A DNA stretch of 64,000 bases, from the NCBI RefSeq assembly GCF_025263565.1, contig NZ_CP079865.1:1116001-1180000 (forward strand). The letters run 5' to 3'. Source of the DNA: Mycobacterium sp. SMC-8 (GTDB lineage Bacteria > Actinomycetota > Actinomycetes > Mycobacteriales > Mycobacteriaceae). The notes below the pieces were generated by a model, which worked only from the letters and a program-made list of their open reading frames with translations, did no database searches and was not told where the DNA came from. Below, piece by piece: positions 60,210 to 64,000 of this stretch. The translations under genes and the position numbers were made by a program. The stretch's first letter is position 1, and the number at the start of each line of letters is the position of its first letter.

Positions 60210-62951
60210 CTACGTCAGCCGGGTGCCGAGCTGAGACCGGGAGCGGATCCCCAGTTTCCGGTACACCCGGGTGAGGTTGGTCTCCACCGTCTTGACGCTC
60301 ACGTACAGCGTGTCGGCGACCTCCTTGTTGCTCATGCCGGAGGCCACGAGTTCGGCGATCCGGCGTTCGGAATCGGTCAGCTCGGCGCCGCTGCGGTCTC
60401 CGGCGTCGATGCGCGCCAGTTCCGTGCGGGCCCGCTCGGCCCACAGCGGCGTGCCGAGCTGTTCGAACTGGCGCAGCGCGCCGCGTACCGTGCCGGCCGC
60501 CGTGTCCCGGCGGCGCAGGCTGCGCTGGATACCACCCATCACCAGCTGGGTGCGGGCCCGCTCGAACGGCATCGGCAACCGATCGTGCTGGACCATCGCC
60601 CGCCCGACCGCGGCAAGAGCGCCGTCCAGGTCACCCTGCGCCGCGCACAGCATTGCCCGGCAACGGTTTCCGACAGCCAGCAGCCACGCCCGGTCCAGCG
60701 CCGCGCCGTTGCGCTCGAACGCAGCGATCATCGGCTCGGCCTCACCGTGCCGGCCGAGCGCGATCAGCGCCTCCACGGCGTCGGGCACGAACCAGCATCC
60801 GATCAGCTCGGTCCCCCTGAACGGCCGGTACAGCTCGATCAGCGGTTCGGCCATCGCCGCCGAGCGGGAGTGGTCACCGCGCGACACGTGCAGAAACGAC
60901 AGCGCCGCACGCGCCCAGACCGTCAGCGCCGCGTACCCGGCGCCCCGCTCGAGTGCGCTGTGCGCCAGTTCCCGCGCATGGGCCTCGCGGCCGCGGTAGG
61001 CGGCCGCCACCGCGCAGATGCTGGTCGGGATCACCATCGACCCACCGACCTGCCGGGCTCGCTCCAGAAGGTCCGCGGCATGCCGGTCCGCCTCGTCGTA
61101 TCGGCCGCGCCAGATCGCCACCAGCGTGCGGTACCCCGTCACAGCCATCACGTCGTGTTCGGCGCCGCGCTGCACACACCGCTCGGCGATGTCGGTGAGC
61201 TGCCGGTCGGCCTCGTCGAGACGACCGGTGATGGCCAGGGTGAGGCCGCGGGTCGCGCTGGCCCGGAACGGGACCGGGATCGCTGCGTCGACGTCCTCCA
61301 GGTCGACCGCACGCTGCAGCGCGGCTTCGTCGAGTCCGTCCCCGGCCTGGCACCGGACATACACCGACGTTGCCAGCGCCTGGCTGGTCAACGCCGGCAT
61401 CCGGGTGCGTTCGGCGATCTCGACGGCCAGGTCCACCGACGCGATCTGACGGTCGAACGCCCCGGTCATCCCTTGGGCGAACCCCAGCATCAGCAGCGCA
61501 GACACGTGCACGGCGTCGTGACCCTCGGCGTCCACGCAGGCGCGCTCCAGCAGGGCGACGGCCGCGCCGTAGTCGTCCTCGAAAATCCGCACGCCGGCAA
61601 GCAGATTCAGCGCGATCGCGCGCAGCACGCCTGAGCCCAGTTCGCCGATCACGCCGTCGAGCAGGGTGGCTGCCCGCGGCATGTCGCCGGCGGCGTAGTG
61701 GTGTTCGGCCGCACGGATCCGCCGGGACACGCTGTCGCCGCCGAGCCGGATCGCCAGTTCCATGAACTCGGCGGCTGCCGCGGGCGCCCCACGGTGACGC
61801 GCCGAGTCGGCCGCCGCGTCGAGCGCCGCCAGCGTGGCGTCGTCGGCGACGGTGGCCGACATCGCCAGGTGCCGCGCGCGCAGTTCGGGGTGCTGCTTGA
61901 GGTCGGCCAGTCGACGATGCAGCTCGCGCCGCCGGGCCGGCGGCGCGCTGTCGTAGATGCCACTGGCCAGCAGCGGGTGGGTGAAGCGGACCCGGTTGCC
62001 CTCGATGACGACAACGCCGGAGACCTCCGCGGCTTCCAGCATCGTGGTCACCTGATCTGCGCTGCGCTCAACGGCTTCGGCGATCAGGTCCACCGTCGGT
62101 GCGGTCGCCGACGCGGCGGCCAGCAGCATGTCGCGCACCTGCAGGTCGAGTCGGTCCACCCGCAACCGGACCAGCTCTGCCAACGTCGCGGGCAACCGCA
62201 CCGCCGGCCCCCACGACTCGCCGTCCATCACCCGTGCCAGCTCGAGCGCGTAGAGCGGGTTGCCGCCCGACACCTCGGCGATCCGCACGATCGCAGGTCG
62301 TGAGAACCTGCGCCCCAGGCGAGCCGACAGCATGGCGTGCAGCGCGCCCAGGCTCATCGGCGTGACCTGCACCCGGGTCAGCGCACCGGTGCCGACCTGC
62401 AGCCAGGAGGCGGCAGGCTCCCCGACCTGCGCGCCGGTCCGTTCGGTGACGACGACACCGGCGGGTCCTCTGAGCCTGCGGGCCACGAACGCCAGCACCG
62501 CGCGACTGGACGGGTCGAGCCACTGCACGTCGTCCACGGCGATCAGCACCGGGGCCTGCGCCCCCAGAATCTGCACGGTGCTCAACAGTGCTGCGGCGGT
62601 GACCCTTTCGTCGGTCTGCCGGCCGGAGGTGTTCTTGCGCAGCAGGACACGGTCGGCGGCCAGCCGCTGCATGCCGGGCAGCGCCGCCAGCACGTCCTGG
62701 TCGACGGTGCTCAACAGATCGGCGACGGCGGCGTGCGCCAGCCCACTCTCGGCCTCGCCGGTGCGCGCCGAGAGCACCACGAATCCGGCCTCGGCGGCGC
62801 GCGCGAGCGCTCCGGCCCACAGCGTGGTCTTACCGATGCCCGCCTCACCCTCGATCAGCATCCCGACCGGCTGCCTGCGGGCTGCTGCGAGGAAATACCC
62901 CACGGCGGTCGACGCCGCGGGGCCATACCCACCCCCCACACCGGACATCAT
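60210..62951 (-). CDS. LuxR-family ATPase regulator (LAL type), about 913 aa
   Basis: Large ATP-binding LuxR regulator: Walker A GEAGIGKTT, Walker B in VLIAVDDVQWLDP, a long alpha-helical TPR-like middle region and a C-terminal LuxR HTH (RIAELVASGMSNKEVADTL and VETNLTRVYRKLGIRSRS). Such proteins activate transcription after ATP binding and a signal. The start may be ATG 62951 or GTG 62972; no strong ribosome-binding site is seen for either. Its target is unknown; the amidase gene ends 9 bp from its 3' end in convergent orientation. Confidence 0.88.
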   Translation of the reverse strand: MMSGVGGGYGPAASTAVGYFLAAARRQPVGMLIEGEAGIGKTTLWAGALARAAEAGFVVLSARTGEAESGLAHAAVADLLSTVDQDVLAALPGMQRLAADRVLLRKNTSGRQTDERVTAAALLSTVQILGAQAPVLIAVDDVQWLDPSSRAVLAFVARRLRGPAGVVVTERTGAQVGEPAASWLQVGTGALTRVQVTPMSLGALHAMLSARLGRRFSRPAIVRIAEVSGGNPLYALELARVMDGESWGPAVRLPATLAELVRLRVDRLDLQVRDMLLAAASATAPTVDLIAEAVERSADQVTTMLEAAEVSGVVVIEGNRVRFTHPLLASGIYDSAPPARRRELHRRLADLKQHPELRARHLAMSATVADDATLAALDAAADSARHRGAPAAAAEFMELAIRLGGDSVSRRIRAAEHHYAAGDMPRAATLLDGVIGELGSGVLRAIALNLLAGVRIFEDDYGAAVALLERACVDAEGHDAVHVSALLMLGFAQGMTGAFDRQIASVDLAVEIAERTRMPALTSQALATSVYVRCQAGDGLDEAALQRAVDLEDVDAAIPVPFRASATRGLTLAITGRLDEADRQLTDIAERCVQRGAEHDVMAVTGYRTLVAIWRGRYDEADRHAADLLERARQVGGSMVIPTSICAVAAAYRGREAHARELAHSALERGAGYAALTVWARAALSFLHVSRGDHSRSAAMAEPLIELYRPFRGTELIGCWFVPDAVEALIALGRHGEAEPMIAAFERNGAALDRAWLLAVGNRCRAMLCAAQGDLDGALAAVGRAMVQHDRLPMPFERARTQLVMGGIQRSLRRRDTAAGTVRGALRQFEQLGTPLWAERARTELARIDAGDRSGAELTDSERRIAELVASGMSNKEVADTLYVSVKTVETNLTRVYRKLGIRSRSQLGTRLT

Positions 62952-63018
62952 GCCAGGAGCAAACCCGGGCACTTACCGGAAGGTGAGAGTGTCCTGCAAG
63001 ATCCCTGTGGTCTATCGA

Positions 63019-63831
63019 CTACAGCCACCACCGCTCGAGGACGCGGGCGACGCCGTCCTCCGCGTTGGTGGCGGTCACCTCGTCCGCGGCCGCGACGGCG
63101 TCGGGGTGAGCGTTGCCCATCGCGACGCCGAGCCCGGCCCAGTCCAGCATGGGCACGTCGTTGGGCATGTCGCCGAAGGTCACCACGTCGGCCGCGTCGA
63201 TCCCCTGAGGCCGGGCCAGTTCCTCGATACCCGCGGCCTTGCTGATGCCCAGTGGCATCACCTCGATGAGCCCGTTGTTCGTGGAGTAGGTGATGTCGCC
63301 CTCGACCCCGATGTGCGGGGCCAGCGCGGCGGCCATGTCGGCGCTGCGCGCCCCGGCCTTGCGGATCAACAGCTTGACCGCCGGTGCGCTCAGCAGATCC
63401 TCGATCGAGACCTCGGTGTTGTCCGGGTTCAGCCAGGCGTGCTCGTATCCCGGCGAGCTGACGAACTGCGGAGTGGCGGCGTCGTGCGCGCTGTTCCCTA
63501 CCCGCTCCACCGCCAGCCCGGCGCCCGGGATGATCCGGGTGGCGATCTCGGCGAGCCGGGCCAGCGCGTCGGTGGCCAACGTCCGCGCCGAGACGATCCG
63601 ATCGGTCGCCGGGTCGTAGATCACCGCGCCGTTGGCGCACACCGCCATCGGGGCGAACCCGAGTTGGTCCACGATCGGCGGCACCCACCGCGGCGGCCGG
63701 CCCGTCGCGAGCACGAACTGTGCGCCGCCGTCGACCACGGCACGCACCACCGAACGGGTTCTCGGACTGACGTTCTCGTCGTCGTCGAGCAGTGTGCCGT
63801 CCACGTCGGTGGCGATCAGCAACGGCTTCAC
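63019..63831 (-). CDS. Cof-type HAD-superfamily phosphatase, 270 aa
   Basis: HAD motif I is IATDVDGTLLDDD, motif II is VLATGRPP, and VVTFGDMPNDVPMLDWAG is motif IV; the cap domain belongs to the Cof type that dephosphorylates sugar phosphates, phosphonates or pyridoxal phosphate. The position matches Rv3813c. GTG 63831 overlaps the end of the acyltransferase (GTGA), indicating coupling. No signal peptide. Confidence 0.9.
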   Translation of the reverse strand: MKPLLIATDVDGTLLDDDENVSPRTRSVVRAVVDGGAQFVLATGRPPRWVPPIVDQLGFAPMAVCANGAVIYDPATDRIVSARTLATDALARLAEIATRIIPGAGLAVERVGNSAHDAATPQFVSSPGYEHAWLNPDNTEVSIEDLLSAPAVKLLIRKAGARSADMAAALAPHIGVEGDITYSTNNGLIEVMPLGISKAAGIEELARPQGIDAADVVTFGDMPNDVPMLDWAGLGVAMGNAHPDAVAAADEVTATNAEDGVARVLERWWL

Positions 63832-64000
63832 CGGTTTTCGGCCCGTCTACGCGCCCGCTCCGCCAACTCGGCCTCCTCCAGACGTCTGGCTTCCTGCGGC
63901 GTCGGCGCTCCGCCGCCCAGCCGGCGCGGCACCCAGAACGCACCGCTGGGTCGCGGGTAGCCTTTCTGCGCCTCGTGCAGCAGATCGGTCATCTTCGCGC
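63828..64000 (-). CDS. C-terminal end of a probable 1-acylglycerol-3-phosphate acyltransferase (partial)
   Basis: On the minus strand the frame is open to the window edge and ends TGA at 63828-63830. The visible tail reads KMTDLLHEAQKGYPRPSGAF then WVPRRLGGGAPTPQEA and ends ERARRRAENR. This resembles the C-terminal tail of mycobacterial PlsC-like acyltransferases, which lie here in M. tuberculosis (Rv3814c). The catalytic HX4D region lies outside the window, so the assignment rests on tail and context. It is coupled to the HAD gene by GTGA. Confidence 0.6.
   Translation of the reverse strand, partial: AKMTDLLHEAQKGYPRPSGAFWVPRRLGGGAPTPQEARRLEEAELAERARRRAENR

Overview
The window is a GC-rich mycobacterial chromosome segment, almost certainly from a rapidly growing Mycolicibacterium. 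The evidence is the cell-wall arabinogalactan/mycolate biosynthesis cluster (dprE1-dprE2-aftA-embCAB, accD4-pks13-fadD32, fbpD-fbpA, aftB-ubiA-PAP2-glfT2-glf, erp). Its gene order matches the Rv3772-Rv3814c part of the Mycobacterium tuberculosis map, as recalled; no database search was possible. Species-level identity is not claimed.

Layout. (1) 1-12296 holds housekeeping and metabolic genes: a truncated histidine phosphatase, an SDR, an alkyl sulfatase facing a cupin, a YjbR-like protein, a phosphoesterase, tRNA-Arg and two tRNA-Ser genes, hisC2/pat, a DUF4334 protein, a lipoprotein, echA21, an MFS transporter, MarR, a quinone oxidoreductase and a class V aminotransferase. (2) 12708-15790 holds bpa (proteasome activator ending in GQYL), then the galactan export/initiation operon: ABC ATPase, glfT1 and ABC permease, coupled by ATGA overlaps. 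(3) 15794-20430 is an accessory, decaying patch. It has a PNPOx-like protein, a small secreted protein, an AhpD-like gene frameshifted by a 7-bp duplication, and a divergent MocR-type regulator split by a 1517-bp IS110 element. Three copies of a hairpin repeat lie here. (4) 20436-34824 is the arabinan operon: GtrA-like protein, dprE1, dprE2, aftA, embC, embA, embB. (5) 34825-37606 starts with a near-perfect hairpin copy, then a Ser/Thr kinase gene frameshifted in a C5G5 tract, an unknown small protein and a DUF4331 protein. This block stands where M. tuberculosis has other genes. (6) 37664-57311, all on the minus strand, holds mycolate condensation (accD4, pks13, fadD32), a cutinase-like lipase, a DUF732 lipoprotein, antigen 85 family proteins, and the galactan/arabinan genes aftB-ubiA-PAP2-glfT2-glf with overlapping ends. 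(7) 57484-64000 holds erp, a peptidoglycan-recognition amidase with LGFP repeats, a large LuxR-type ATPase regulator, a Cof-type HAD phosphatase, and the C-terminus of a probable acyltransferase.

How the genes work together. Glf makes UDP-galactofuranose, GlfT1 and GlfT2 build galactan, and the ABC pair probably exports it. UbiA, the PAP2 phosphatase and DprE1/DprE2 make decaprenyl-phosphoryl-arabinose, which AftA, EmbA/B/C and AftB use to build arabinan. FadD32, AccD4 and Pks13 make mycolic acids, which FbpA (antigen 85A) attaches to arabinan.

Main points of interest: a four-copy hairpin family, each copy placed directly after a stop codon; the paired breakage of a MocR regulator and its divergent AhpD-like neighbour; the IS110 insertion with a putative bridge-RNA region and an outward TTGACA; and the kinase frameshift. 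I found no CRISPR array, prophage or clearly new multi-gene system.
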